Source: Cryptomeria japonica (lineage: Eukaryota > Streptophyta > Pinopsida > Cupressales > Cupressaceae). Taken from it: DNA of 64,000 bases. The notes under the pieces were generated by a model. That model saw only the letters and a list, made by a program, of their open reading frames with translations. It was not told where the DNA came from and did not search any database. A program made the translations under genes and the position numbers. Positions 23,725 through 36,337 of this stretch are shown piece by piece. Location of the stretch: contig NC_081405.1 in the NCBI RefSeq assembly GCF_030272615.1, forward strand, positions 309,349,374-309,413,373. The letters are read 5' to 3'. Within the stretch, counting starts at the first letter, position 1. Each line of letters starts with the position of its first letter.

Positions 23725-24193
23725 TTGGGGTGGCTAAGGGGAACCCAAGGCCAACTAGGTGTGGGGGACTGATAATAAATGAAGTTGGTTATTGTATTAT
23801 GGTGGTGGAGCTCCCATGGAATCTTAGACCAACCACTTAGCAGAAGCCATGGTAGCTTACCAGGTTAGTACCCTATCCAAAACTTTGGGTTATAAATTTT
23901 TTTGGCCTGAGGGAGATTCAAATAACATCATAAGATGTCTTAAGGGTCTTTCCCCCCCATCTTGGACTATCACAAATATTATATCTTCAACCAAGGAGAT
24001 AATTAACTCCTTTGAGTGGTGTGCTATTTCACATAATTATAGAGAAACCAATGACATGGTTGACTGGGATACCAACATGGTTGTTCATGTTGATCAAATG
24101 ATCTACTAGAGAGGTGAGTTGGATCTTCCTAATGATGTCCATGCCATCCTCATTTATGACAAAGTGCATTTGAAAAGAGGGAGCGATAAGTGA
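23725..24193 (+). pseudogene. RNase H fragment of LINE ORF2
   Basis: Readable blocks are AKGNPRPTRCGG (one frame), then NHLAEAMVAYQVSTL, GDSNNIIRCLKGL and RETNDMVDW in a second frame. This matches LINE A's NHLAEAMVALQATKL and GDSKNIINCLLRN. It ends at TGA 24191-24193. Early frameshift and stops near 23735-23825 make it non-functional. Confidence 0.75.
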
Positions 24194-26257
24194 TGATAAG
24201 ATTGTATTTATCAATGAAAGTTTCTATAATGAATCGAAATGAGTGGCTCTTGAAGGACAAGCTGATGTTTAATGTGAACAAGACCTTGCATGCTTTCTGG
24301 GTGTCCATTTCTTTTTTGAGGGCTTCTATTCTCTACATTTTGGCCCCTATTTTTGTTTTGTTTTGTATTGTGAAGGGTGTAAGAAAATTTGTTGTGGCTC
24401 CAATGGAAGGCAACATGAAGAGGATTGAACTACTTACTTGTGATGAATGGAAGAAGAAACCAAAATCGTGGGCTATCCTGGAAGATGTGAAAATGATGAG
24501 ATATATGGAGTGAATTCTTGGCAAAAACCTTACTGTTACCAGGTTATTCAAGAATAATTGGAAGGAGGGGAAAATCACCATAGGTTGGAGGAAGGTGGAA
24601 ATTGATGAAGGAATGATTTCTGAATTTACTAGGATGCCAATGGAGGGTAGGAAGTTCTATAAGGATAGAAAGCTCACAAAGGCAACCATCAAGTGGTACT
24701 CGAAGGAAGACTCTGAGAAAGACAAATTGGTGAAATCTAGCAAGACCTATTATTTGCCAAAGGTGATTAAAAAGGTATGGAGATGGGTTTTATTTGCTAT
24801 GATGTAATATGTTACTCTTGATGGTAGATAGTCTTGAGTTTATGGCTATCATTTTGTACTCTTGAATCACTTCTGCACAAGTATATGGTGTCAATTCCTT
24901 TCTACTTGTATTGTTCCTTGAACACTAGTATAAAGGATTTTAGGGCTAAATCAGATAGAAATCCGTTGATGCAAGAAGGGTTAAGTTGCTTTTATATAAT
25001 CATGTTAAGGCCATATTTGTTCAGCATTCCATCATTGAGTTTTCAGCCTTGGAAGAGGAGTTTGAGAAATCAAATGACAATGATGATGAGGGGTATGATA
25101 CGGAGTTGGAAGGTGATTTTGACATGGATACCCTCGCTAAGGGAACCAGTAAAGGAAAGGATAAAGATATGGCTTTTGAGTCTAGTAAAAAGACTTCCGA
25201 CAAAGGGGTTAAGGGAAATAGGAAAAAGGTACAGGAGGAGGACAACTAGTTTGAAGAAGAAGATGATGATGATAATGGTATGGTGATTGAAAGTGAAAAT
25301 GATACCCCACTACCTAAGAAGAAAATTAAGCGCAATCTTGCTATCACTGAAATTAGTTTAGGGAAGGAGGTTGGTACCTCAATGGCCCATTCCCCTCTTT
25401 TGGATCATAATTGACAGACTTGTGGTGTTGAGAAAGAGGGAAAGAATGTGGCTAAAGGTGAAGCTCTGCCTCCTAAAGATAGAGTCATGATTGTTGATGT
25501 GGAAACCCTGGAGAATAATGTTGACTTTTTACAATTCAATAAAGATAGCAGTGATTCTCCCATAGCTATGCCTCACATTGTGAAGAATGGGGTAATGGAG
25601 CTTTATAAGGTTATAAAATGGGTCTACTCAGAGATTGAAAGTTTGAATTCTAAACAAGATGACTCTTTTAAGAAAGTGGACATTCTCGAAGCTGTCAGGA
25701 TGAGTAATCTCAGCTCTTTGGCTGAATATCTAAAGGAATTAAGAAAATTCATTGACGATGCCCATGCTATCACTAAAGATTATGGTTCCCAATTCAAGGT
25801 TGTCGAGGCTAGGTTTAATGAGATAGAAAAGAGGGTTTACAGTCATGAGGAAACCCTAAAGAAGATTGGAGAATAAAGTCACAAAATTCTGAAAGCTTCA
25901 GTTGATAATTTCAGAGTGATAATCAGTAAAATGGAACAATTCTAGTTGGAAAAGAATACGATTGATATTCCTGAGGACAACGACTTGACCCTTGAAGGTT
26001 TGGCTATTGGGCTTGGTAAAAGAACCCAAGCAAATAAAAGGAAGATGGATAAGCAAGCTAAGGAACTGGATGATTTTAAGAGTGTTGTTGCCTCTATGGC
26101 TCAGCTGGAGAAAGAGGCTATGGAGCTTCTTGAGAATTTGGCCTGTGCTTTTGGTTGTCTCTTTGGTGTCGATGTGGTGTCCTTTTGTTGCTCTTGGGTC
26201 TCTTGTTGGCTTTATGTTTTTGCCAGTTGCTTCTGTTTGTTTTTATATATTTTCTAG
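24193..26257 (+). pseudogene. LINE ORF3, unknown protein (copy B)
   Basis: ATG 24193-24195 overlaps the ORF2 stop in TGATG. Segments in order: hydrophobic LHAFWVSISFLRASILY (about residue 30-55), WAILEDVKMMRY, NWKEGKITI, MPMEGRKFYKDRKL (24600-24680), KVIKKVWRWVLFAMM, GYHFVLLNHF, SIPFYLYCSLN, LLYNHVK. Then an acidic tract (DNDDEGYDTELEGDFD), basic runs, LSSLAEYLKELRKFIDD, a coiled-coil-like stretch and a hydrophobic C-terminus (26140-26255) before TAG. Frames are 1, 0 (about 24870-24985) and 2, so two frameshifts plus stops at 24511 and others. Copy A aligns along the same order. The double-hydrophobic layout suggests membrane association, but this is speculative. Confidence 0.62.
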
Positions 26258-26330
26258 CTAGACCTAACATGTTTTATCTCTATTCTAATTTTTAGCTAAG
26301 GGTTTCAGATCCCCTTCAAAACCCTTATTT

Positions 26331-29300
26331 CACTTAATCAAAAACATAATCGAAAACTCAATTATTAAACCAACATAGAGAAATGAAATCTAAACCTATA
26401 ATTTATTTCTTAAACCATAACAAAAAAAAACATAATCCATACAACACATAAACTATTTTAATTAAATAAACCACCAAATAGAACCCTAAAATTGTAATTA
26501 CAATATTCACCCTTAATACACATCAAAATTAACCAAACAAATGCAAAATCTGATTGGCTGAAAAAGATAACAAAATACTGAGCTTGGCCATGATAGGAGA
26601 TGCCATGGAGTAGGGAAAACGTGGGTGGTGGAGGAGCCACCCCACGTGAAATTACCACCACAGGGTGGATTGACCACGAGGGTGGGGAAAGCCTCCCACC
26701 ATAAGTGGGGAAGCCCATGGTATGGTGGTGAGGCTCCCACCATTGTTGTTGAGCCACCCACTAATTTGCACACTCTCCTTGAAAACACATGACTCCACAA
26801 AAGAAACAATACCTCCTTAAAAGGTAGAACAAACATAACTCTTCTCCAGGCAATTATAGGAAACCAAAAATAAAAAATGTAGAAATCTATAATTGAAGGA
26901 ACATAAAGAAAACAACAAGAGGTAAATACCAGGTGGCACCAAAGAGGAAAGAATAAGTATACTTTGCATAGGTCAAAGGGGATCTAGATGGGAGTAATAA
27001 TCTCTAGAACAATCACAACACCTAAGAGATTGCCAGATAAGAAATTGATGATAACCTTTATTTCATATGATTAATTAATTAAGTCAAAGAGCCATACAGG
27101 AAACAAACCACTAAAGGCACATATCTAAATACATATAGTCAAAAATACTTTTTAGGCATTGACAATCAATTAAACAAAATACATTGCAAATTTTTTTGAT
27201 CCATCAAAGGAGGTAATAAATGCCAACCTAGAAACTACACTAAATCCAAGGCATGAAATAAAAACTCTGAAATCTAGAAACTCTCACTCCCTAGTTTAAT
27301 CTTCTCCACCATTTTCAATCTCTCCATCGAGAAAAAACCCCTTCCTTTCCAAAAATTGTCTATGCATTACCCCAAAACTCAAAATCCAAACTTAATTGGA
27401 GAAAGAAGCTTTGAAAAATCAATAAACTAAAGAGATCAAAAACTTCCAAAAAACTCCTCCCCAAAAAGCAAGACTCTATGAGGAATTAAAATCCTATTTT
27501 AAAATTTAATTTTAGAAAATACTTATTTGATGTTGGACATTATTTAACTATTATTATTAATAATTTAGCTTATTATTTATTTCATAAATACAAGATCTAA
27601 TTTATTAAATTATATATTTATTTATATTAATAAAAAAAAAATACATTTTAATACTAATAACTTAATATATTTATATTAGGATATCTTTAAATATATAAAT
27701 AAATAATAATATAATATTACCTATCCCATACTTAGGATAGATTAATGCACCTAGGGGTTTTGTTTTAATTAAACCCCCCCATATTAATAACACAATGCCA
27801 ATAAACATTAACAAGACAAAATAGAGAACAAAGGATAATTAATATCTGATCACAACCAAGATATACTTGAATGCAGAACCACAAACAATTCCTAACACAA
27901 ACGTGAATAACTAGGGTATGAGTTTTTGGACAAGGGAAGGGCCCTACAGTCATCTCCAACAACTTCTATTGGGATAAAGGCATGCTTAGACTTGTGAAGC
28001 TAAGTGGAGTAGATGCCTAGTACCTACATCTTGCATAAAACCACATGTCTATATACAACATATAAATATACCAAACACACTTAGTGAGAAGGAATCACAA
28101 CATCGTATGGCTCTCACAAGTGAGAAATATGATGGTATCCCTCTTAGCCTAAAGACAATCACTGAGCACATAGAATATGACTTACAACTCAATAATCATG
28201 CAAAATAAAGCATTATATAAGGGTTAGTCCATAATTACCATCATTATGCATGAATATTAATATTCTACCCAAGAATGAACTTCAAACATAATATAAATTC
28301 TAACATCACTATATGATAATCCATAATATGAAATCCATATCAATCATAATAAATTGCTAGTCACATACATAATATCTATGGCCATAATAAATGCATAAAG
28401 AAGGAATAGCCAAGGACCACTACACTTAGACGCAAGTCTCATTAAATAAGTGTGATGAAGGGGCAAGTTACAATATCTCTATTCTAATACATCATTTTAA
28501 CAAGAAATTTTATGTTAGATGTTTCATTAAATGATTACACTCATGGAATGTGTTTAACCCTGTAAGTCTACAATAAAATTAATTAATTTTTTTGTTACAT
28601 TGTTTAATTATTATTTTTTTTAATTTTTAAATTTATATAAATAACTATAATATTTTATTATATTAGTCATTTTTAGGTGTTCTATTTTATTTCCTAACAT
28701 CAACATTAATTCATCCACTAGCATCTCAACATATTATGTTACTTATATGCATTAGTAAAATCCTACTAAAATGAGCGAGATCCTCATGGATGCAAGCTTT
28801 GAACTTTAACATTTAATGGCTGATAATTGTTCTATTGACCACATCAGTAATTGAGTTACTTAAAATAAATCAATTTAAAATCTTATCTCTTAAGTTGGGA
28901 GTCTTTTCATCACAAAAATATTCAATCAATGATTCCTCACACCTTACTTCTTTGATTGAAATCAAGCTCTATAAATTCAACTAAAGATAGGCCAATTCAG
29001 TCATGTAGAAACAAACAAGTGAAAATAGAATAAATAGTACACATAAGTTGATGGAGGTAATGTCAATGATAAAAATATATATTAATCTATTATTACAATA
29101 TTTGATACACTTTAGAGAGTAAAGTTGTAATATAGTAAAAATTGACAATTTATCATATATGGCTAAGGTTATTATTGTATGCTTATTGGATTTTTAGTAT
29201 CGAATAAGATCCAAAATTATTTAAGGGAGAATCACTAAGTATTTTTACAAAGATTATTTATTTGTTTCCCAGTTGAAAAAGAATACATGAATAAGTATGA

Positions 29301-29604
29301 AAGCATGATAGTATGCAACACTTTTATTTTATATCACTTATTTTCTCATAAATTAAACATATTTTAGCATATCACTTACTATCTGATTGAGATATTAGTC
29401 TTCATATTTGAGGTGTATTCGGTATAGTGAGGGAATTTTTGCATTAAAGGGTTTTCAAAGCATTAGCAAAAAAAGTGGGAGATCAAAGATCAATGTGTTG
29501 TGAATAAAGTGTTCTCTTTATTTTTTATTTATAGCACAACATAATAGTAAGAAAGGGATTACAGATTAATCTATCATGTGAAATACCATAAGGTACTGAG
29601 GTTA
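26331..29604. other. AT-rich non-coding, probably old LTR remnants
   Basis: No credible protein. A minus-strand stretch at 26590-26760 is rich in GGTGGNGAGCCACC-type imperfect repeats. The 27720-28450 segment has LTR-like composition but I found no partner copy. Open frames here have no family features. Confidence 0.4.
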
Positions 29605-29605
29605 C

Positions 29606-30091
29606 TTTTTTTTAAAGGTAAAGTGCAAGCGCATAGATATATTAATAAGGTAAAGTATAGACATTTATAAAATATAAGTAGAAAAAAGAGAAATTATCAA
29701 AGTTGTAGAGAGCCATGCTCAAACACTAACGAAGACTAACTAATAGCTAAGAGACCCAAAACCAAAAAAATGCTAGCAAAGGTCGATACTCACTCTGCAA
29801 ATGACCCAATTTAATGAGGGTTTTAATATAGGGCCAGAAACCCAATAACTATAGACAACCCCAAATAAAACAACATGCATAAAAAAACAAAATTTTGTAA
29901 AAATCAAAATCCAAAGACAAAACTAAAGAGGGACACAAACCAAAAGAATGCATATGATCCCTTGAACTAACCTTGAGGGTTAGCCTCCCCCATTCCTTCG
30001 GCAACAATATTGTCCTCTTGAGGAATAATGTCGCCAAACTTGTACCAGACAAAATTTTTCTTGGGGATTTTTCATTGTACACATTCAAAAC
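29606..30091 (-). mobile_element. LINE C, 3' end with A tail (minus strand)
   Basis: Read on the minus strand it encodes a C-terminal stretch ending DNIVAEGMGEANPQG then stop, a hydrophobic-coding T-rich 3' region, GPILKPSLNWV-like sequence resembling LINE B's 3' end, and a poly-A tail (T8 at 29606-29613 on the plus strand). It is cut at 30091 by the gypsy element whose target duplication is AAAAC/AAAAT. Confidence 0.5.
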
Positions 30092-30894
30092 TGATGCAGT
30101 CATGACAGGAGGGTCCTCAAAGAGAATAGTTTGGATCATGCAGAAAGAGTAACACAATGGAAGAAAAACAAAACATAGAGAGAATTTTAACTCAAACATC
30201 CACAACATCATAGATTCACCATAAACCAACAGGCAACATCTCATATACATACAAGCTTACAAACCTAGGATAACTTACATTCTAGGTTACAATCCATCCG
30301 AACCCCCAAGACATATCAAGTTTACATAACATGAATTCATATTCATACCATCTCTTTCTTCTCCTCTAAGAATCAATTAGAACAATATAGATAGCATCTA
30401 GAACACATCTAGGTCAGCCACAAAAGATTGCATTCTTTGATGATAGGAAAATGAAACATGTAAGATAGGTCAGACCCAAAGCATGAAGATCGCCTCTACA
30501 AAAGACAAAAACAAAGTGTAGACAACCAAGGAAGATCAAGTAAGGGCCTAGGTACATCATATGTGGTACCAATTAGATCCACAATTCAATAAATCACTCC
30601 GTAAGAGAAGAAATCTACTACTAGCCATTAATCTCAAAATTGTTCTAGAACCAACAAACAGCCAAACCAGAAGCTATAACTTCCTAGAAAAGAGTCCAAA
30701 TGCACTAGAAATATTGAACAAGGCATAAGAGAATGTCTAAAAGCCAATAATTTGATCCACAATAGAAAAGGAACAACTACCGAAGAATTCTAAAAGTAAC
30801 ACAAAAACTACAACACAAAATAGGAACAACTGAAAAGCAAATATATTTTTGGTTGATGCAAGATTGGTCATCGACTGGGGATGCTCCTGCATCA
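30092..30894 (-). repeat. 3' LTR of gypsy element
   Basis: Aligns to the right LTR across its length, including GTCATGACA...GTCCTCAAAGAGAA at the start and GGATGCTCCTGCAT at the end. Many point differences separate the two, so the insertion is old. Confidence 0.8.
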
Positions 30895-32812
30895 GACACC
30901 CCATGTAGAAAATGATGTTCCATGAGAGGAAACTCATGAATATTGAAAAGTATTCTGAATATGGACCCCATGCTCATTTCTAATCTAAATGTATTCTTTG
31001 TCTACAAAGTTCCTCCTCCCTATGTCTTTCGGTAACTCGGCTAAATTTCTTACCTTCTTTTCATCTTCTCACTTTTTTCCTTGCTTCATACTTGCACACT
31101 GTCTCTTATTAATACTCTCTTTCCTCAATAAATATGATCTATTCCTTCTAATGAAACTAATCTTATCGGCCACCACAACTCTAACTTCACTGCTAGCCCA
31201 TACCATCTTGCTAACAGATCCATCCACAAGATCCTTCTTCAAATCTATTCTATCATTAGGTATAACCTCTACATCCTGCTTCTCAATACTCTAACTCCTC
31301 ACAAGACTCAAGTTCGTCACTTCCTTCTCTTTCTCCTTCAAAGAAGCCAAAGTAAAATTTTGTCCACCCTTATCAATAGTGAGCGAGTTTCTTCCACAAT
31401 CATAGATAGCTCCTCTATCATACTACCAAGGTCTACTCAACAAAACATGATAAGAACTGATAGACACAAAATCGTAGAAGATTTCATCTTTGAATGGTCC
31501 AATATTAAAATTCACCAAGCACTACTATCCCACCTCACCAAATGATTATATTTCAACTAACTCACCTTGTAAGGACAAGGATACTCAAGTCTCTTCAAAC
31601 CAAGCTTCTCTACCATCTCCTCTGATACCAAATTTTCACTACTTCTAGAATCCACAATAGTCGTACAACACTTACTACCTGATTTGCATGCAGTCCAAAA
31701 AATTCCCTTCCTTTGTGTAGGTACTATTCCTTCTTTTCTCTGCTCCACCAAGACTATCCTAAACATAAGGGATTGTTCCTGCTCCGGTATTATAATGTTC
31801 TCATCTATAGCTCCAGTAGCTAATTCCTCATGTGCTATGAAATTCCTTGTCATTCCTTTATCAGTTCTTAAGGAACACTCATAAGAACTGTGTCCAGTTT
31901 CCCTATAATTGAAACATTTGCCCAAGAATTCCCTGCTGCTATTGTCATTCCATTATCTTTGTGTCTTGTATTCAAATGTCCTTTATTCTTCTTCTATAGT
32001 CTGCTTCTCCATACCGCTACTCATATGTCCTTTATTCACTACATATCTCTCTCTTCCCTTAGGTTATTTTGTTGTCTTCTTTTCACTTTATCTTTAGCCT
32101 TCAAAGCATATTGGTAAGCCTCCTCCACTATGGAAATCATCAGCATACTCATCTCATCTTGAATGTTAAATCCAAGCCCATTTATGTATCTAGCCACCTT
32201 CTCTCTATCCATCTCTCTTTGTCTAGATCTAATCATCACCTTGTAGAATTCCTCAGTTTACTCTTTCACACTCATGTTCCTCTGCTTCAAGTTTTGCAAC
32301 TTATTTAACAATTCCAACTCATAGTCTCTTGAAATTAATTTAGCCTTCAATGTTGCAATCATATGTCTCCATTGGGCGATTTTCATCTCACCATTCTCAA
32401 CTCTATCTCTCTGCAACTCTTTCCACCATAAAGAAGCATGCCCTTTAAACATAGTTTGTGCTAACCTAACCCTTTGTAGATCTCTAATATTCTCAAACTC
32501 AAAGTCATCTTCCAATTCTCCGATCTAGTCTATCAGGTCTTCTCAATTCAATGTACCTAAAAACTTAGAAACCTCCACTTTATGAACCTTACTTATTTGT
32601 GCTATCACTTTAAGGAATATTTCTTCTCTTTCATCTTCTGATCCTTCATCCTCTTCGACCTCTAATTCCTCTCCAACCTCTTCATACTCATCCTCTGATT
32701 CAAGATTTTTCTGCAAATCAGCAAACACATTTCAAATCTCATTCCTCATCTCATTTCTGAAATCCTCCATCATCTGCACTACCCTTTGAGTTTTCATCCT
32801 TTTTGGTGGCAT
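30895..32812 (-). pseudogene. Gypsy gag-protease ORF with novel tail
   Basis: Gag starts at ATG 32812 (MPPKRMKTQR) with an acidic patch and the gag core FKGHASLWWKELQRDR, LQNLKQRNMSVKE and ARYINGLG (32150-32500). After a frameshift near 31930 comes a zinc knuckle CFNYRETGHSSYEC, in which the second Cys is Tyr (TGT to TAT). The protease has IVDSRSSENLVS, with the DSG glycine changed to Arg, and SYHVLLSRPW-stop-YDRG where LLGRPWQYD is usual. Beyond the protease the frame stays largely open to about 30900 with charged sequence such as IDLKKDLVDGSVSKMVW that I cannot assign; RT would be expected here. Dead copy. Confidence 0.75.
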
Positions 32813-32964
32813 ATCTTCCTTTATTTTGGTGCAACTACCTCATCTCGGCAATCCGACTACAAGTTTCAATTGCCTCTCCATCCCGGATCTATTGAACACA
32901 TTTGTAGCCTGCCTTGAATCGATGATTTGTTCATCCAAAGGAATGCCTCAAGGTTCACAGCCAG

Positions 32965-32976
32965 CTCTGATACCAC
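32965..32976 (-). other. Primer binding site for tRNA-iMet
   Basis: Minus strand TGGTATCAGAGC, two bases from the LTR end. This fixes the orientation of the 30092-35026 element. Confidence 0.85.
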
Positions 32977-32977
32977 T

Positions 32978-33235
32978 TGATGTAATCATGACAAGAGGTT
33001 CCTCAAAGAGAACAGTGCAAACCATACAACAAGAGTAACACAATGGAAGAAATAACAAAACATAGAGAAAATGTTAACTCAGACATCTGTAACATCATAG
33101 ATTCACCATAAATGAGCTGACAACATCTGGTATACATATAGGCTTATAGTCCTAGAACAACTTACATTTCAGGTTATAATCCATCTAGACCCCAAAGAGG
33201 TGTCCAAATTACATAACATGAATTCATCTTCATAC
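32978..33235 (-). repeat. 5' LTR of gypsy element, first part
   Basis: Matches 30092 to about 30350 of the left LTR. It is interrupted at CATAC by the solo LTR and resumes at 34482. Confidence 0.8.
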
Positions 33236-34476
33236 TGTTTGCCTCACCAATAGGAACAATAACTAGAGCTAAAGTCTCAACACAAAGATTGGTCATTCAT
33301 TCAGAGTAGCTATTATTTCCATGATTGAAGTTCATTTACTTGTCAACCCAGGGACATATTACTTGAAATGGGTATGCATTGTATATTCTCTAAGTTCCTA
33401 TGATAGTCATTCTGCACTACTACAACAACTAAGTCTATTTGAAATAAACAAGTGAAAACATAACAACTAAATGGCTACAAGAAAGATTAACATTAATAGA
33501 AGATTATAACTAAATAACTATTAACTAAGTTCATAGCTAAAAAATAGGAATTCCTCTATCTTCTTTGGTTGCAGGAACAGTCACAAGATCTGGTTCTAGT
33601 GCTTGTAGGAACAGTTAGTCGATAGAACATCTACTAAAGTAAAGAGAAAAATTAATCTAACAAACACACATGAAAACTCACCAAGTGGACCCTCTTGGAT
33701 GAGTGTATCCAAAATTCAAAGATGATTGTATATACTCATAATAACATAGCTTTTATTCATTATTTTTAAAAGTCGATATAACACATGAAATGAAAGAAAT
33801 TCTTCAAGTTCTAGAAAACATTGTCTAACCTCTTAAAAGAGGTGTAGGTCTTTATTTATAAGAAAACTATAAAAAACTTCCTACTATCTAGTTCATGACC
33901 ATGAAATGACGTAGAAAAAATTTATCACTGCTAAGAGAAGAAGTTAATCCACAAAAAATGTGGAACTCGACTAAACCGCAGGCAAGAATATACCATGGCA
34001 ATGTTACTAGATTGATGTTTAATGGAGACAAACATAAATGAATCTGGTATAGCCTCGCTATTACTTTGTCAATTCTTATGCACACCATCTTCTATGTATT
34101 TTTGAATGTTTAACCACCCTTAAATGTCTCCAACTACTTTCATGAAGTGATTCCCCATCCGGCTTGAAATAATCACTCCGGGAGCAACTTATTTATTCCT
34201 GCATTTAAAAGTTAGAACATACAAGCCTACATATATATCTATTTTCATTAATCATAACACTTATACATCCACAAATGATATTCCCTATAATAATTTGCAT
34301 GGCAATAGGAATAATAGTTTAAAAAAATACAACGTTTAATGGGTTTAGTTATCATTTAGAATGCACATAGTAAAAATTTAACACATCACATGAAAACACT
34401 ATCCCAATATGCAACTTAAAACATAACAATAACTTATTAGTTATAGGAATAAAAGAGCTATTATTTTATCTCATCA
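33236..34476. mobile_element. Solo LTR nested in the gypsy LTR
   Basis: A 1241-bp insert starting TGTTTGCC and ending ATCTCATCA, with perfect 5-bp target duplication CATAC at 33231-33235 and 34477-34481. No coding sequence and no primer site. TG...CA ends plus the 5-bp duplication identify it as an LTR left by recombination. The host LTR reads continuously across it when compared with 30340-30360. Confidence 0.85.
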
Positions 34477-34481
34477 CATAC

Positions 34482-35026
34482 CATATTTTTCTTCTCCTCT
34501 AAGGATCCATGACAAAAAAAAAATAGCATATGGAACAAATTTGGGTCGGCTACAATAGTTCACATTCTCTGATGACAGGAAAATGAAATGTGTAAGATAG
34601 GTTGGACCCAAAGCGTGAAGATCACCTTCGCCAAAGACAATAATGAACTGTAGACCACCAAGGAAGGTTAGCCAAGGGCCTAGTTAGATCATACATAGTA
34701 CCAATTAGATCTGCAAGTCAAGAAATCGCTCCGTGAGAGAAGAAATCTCCAACTAGCCGTTAAGCTCAAAATTGCCCCAGAACCAAGAAATAGCCAAACT
34801 GGAAGCAATAACTTGCAAAAAAAAGAGTCCAAATGAATTGGAAATATAGAACAAGGAATAAGAGCACATCTCAAAGATAATAATTTGATCTGCAATGAAA
34901 AATGAACAACTACTAGAGAATTCTGAAAGTAACAGAAAAACTGCAACATAGAACAAGAACAACTAAAAATAAAAAATATTTTGGTTGATTCAAGATTGCT
35001 TATCGACCAAGGATGCTCCTGCATAA
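34482..35026 (-). repeat. 5' LTR of gypsy element, second part
   Basis: Continues the match to the left LTR from about 30350 to 30894 (TTCTTCTCCTCTAAG onward, ending GGATGCTCCTGCAT). Confidence 0.8.
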
Positions 35027-35031
35027 AAAAT

Positions 35032-35259
35032 AAGCTTATCTAGTTTTTGGTGGTGAGGTTGATGGAACATGAGCCAATGAAGAAAATAGAACAAGTTAGA
35101 GAATAGAGTAACCTTAGATGAAGAGATGAGCTCTAAAAAAGTCCTTAACTCTCCCTCAAAAAACTTACAATTATTTGACTTGCATTCTAGGATTTCTTAG
35201 CCAAAAATCTTTTTAGAAAAGTACCACCTACACAACAGAAACCAAAATAATATGACTAT
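35032..35259 (-). mobile_element. LINE C, middle piece between two gypsy insertions
   Basis: About 228 bases between the target-duplication flanks of the two gypsy elements (AAAAT on the left side, ACTAT on the right). If both elements are removed, this joins 29606-30091 to 45007 onward in one minus-strand LINE. It has no diagnostic motif of its own; assignment rests on the flanks. Confidence 0.4.
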
Positions 35260-36337
35260 TGTCATGTCTATGAAGTGTACTTGTACCTACAAACACAAAA
35301 CACTCAATAGATCATTACAAGCATGGTTAATGAATTTAAATCAAAGAAACATAAAAACATAACTAAGCGATCTATCGCCTCCTAGTAAATGCGAGTATGA
35401 ATTTTTCTCTCAAATATTGTTATGCAAACTCTAGTGACTTGACTACACTTAGATGGAGGATTTGAATGATGAATATTCATGATCTAGATGAGATAATGAT
35501 AGCATGATTAAGCTACATGATTTCCTAATTATTCTAGAATATAAGCTAGAATGAAGATGCAATTAAGCTAAATTTGAACATGATAACAATGCTAAGAATG
35601 ATAAACTAGATGCTAGATGTCTATAGTAACAATGCTTCAATGCAAATGAAATGGGATTTTAGGATGGGATCCCTTGTGCTCCAAAATGAGTTCTATTTAT
35701 AGTATTTTCCAAGGCTAGGGGTGATGTAGCATGAATCAACGGTCAAGATTTGATCTGAAGATATCAATGGTTAAATTGGAGGTGGGTTGAGAAGAGGTTG
35801 GATGAAAGGGGACAATTGGTGGTTGGTAGGAAAAGGGGTTGGATGAAAGGGAACATTGTCATATCCATGGTGGCAAGTGTCAAGAAGCTTCTAGAAGAAG
35901 TTAGATGAAAGGGAACACTTACTGACAAGTATCACAAACCTTTGCTCATGAGAGGGTAAAGTTTTCAAGGAAAGAGGACATGTGGGTAAATGAAATGGGT
36001 TAGGTTTAGGAATGGTTAGGTTAGGTGGTTAAAAGTTAGGAGAATTTGAATTTAGAAATTCAAATAATAGGAAAAGGCTAATTAATTTCAACAACCCATA
36101 ATTGATTTACTTTAATTAATTAGAGGATTAGAAGAAATGAATTTGATGGGGAAGAATTAATTAATCAAAGGGGACTATGAAATGAACCTATTAAATAAAC
36201 CCTTAGATTTATTAATAAGTAGAGGAAACGGGGTATTTAATTAAATTGTTGATGAATTTAATTGAATTTGGAAAGGGGATTAATTAAATAATTGCTTATT
36301 TAATTAATTATCTTCAGACCATTTTTAGGTGTATACA
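35260..36337 (-). repeat. 3' LTR of Tat-like element
   Basis: About 1078 bp and non-coding; aligns to 43915-45006 throughout (for example the shared AAACACAAAACACT, GATCTATCGCCTCC and GGGATCCCTTGTGCTCC). Differences are mostly single bases and short indels. Confidence 0.9.

Larger units (their letters stand above)
23720..26330 (+). mobile_element. LINE B, 5'-truncated copy of the ORF3-bearing LINE family
   Basis: The sequence starts abruptly inside the RNase H domain (VAKGNPRPTRCGG in place of the usual DGAAKGNPGPTGCGG), which is the normal 5' truncation of LINEs. It runs through RNase H, ORF3 and a short 3' tail ending near 26330 (GGTTTCAGATCCCCTTCAAAACCC). It is less eroded in ORF3 than LINE A and includes the ORF3 C-terminus that LINE A lacks. 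Confidence 0.75.
30092..35026 (-). mobile_element. Ty3/gypsy-type LTR element, gag-protease only
   Basis: LTRs 30092-30894 and 32978-33235 plus 34482-35026 (interrupted). They begin TGATG and end GCATCA on the left, GCATAA on the right. Flanks are AAAAC and AAAAT, a 5-bp target duplication with one transition. A tRNA-iMet primer site lies beside the right LTR. The 2.08-kb interior holds gag and protease, then about 240 codons of unrecognised frame, with no RT, RNase H or integrase: a non-autonomous derivative. The right LTR is split by a solo LTR. Confidence 0.8.

Noticed and set aside
26458-26836. Two overlapping minus-strand frames with Trp/Pro/His-rich protein
   Set aside because: They derive from GGTGG/CCACC-type imperfect repeats; no homology or coding pattern recognised.
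29849-30250. A 133-codon minus-strand frame
   Set aside because: It crosses the border between LINE C and the gypsy LTR at 30092, so it cannot be an ancestral gene.
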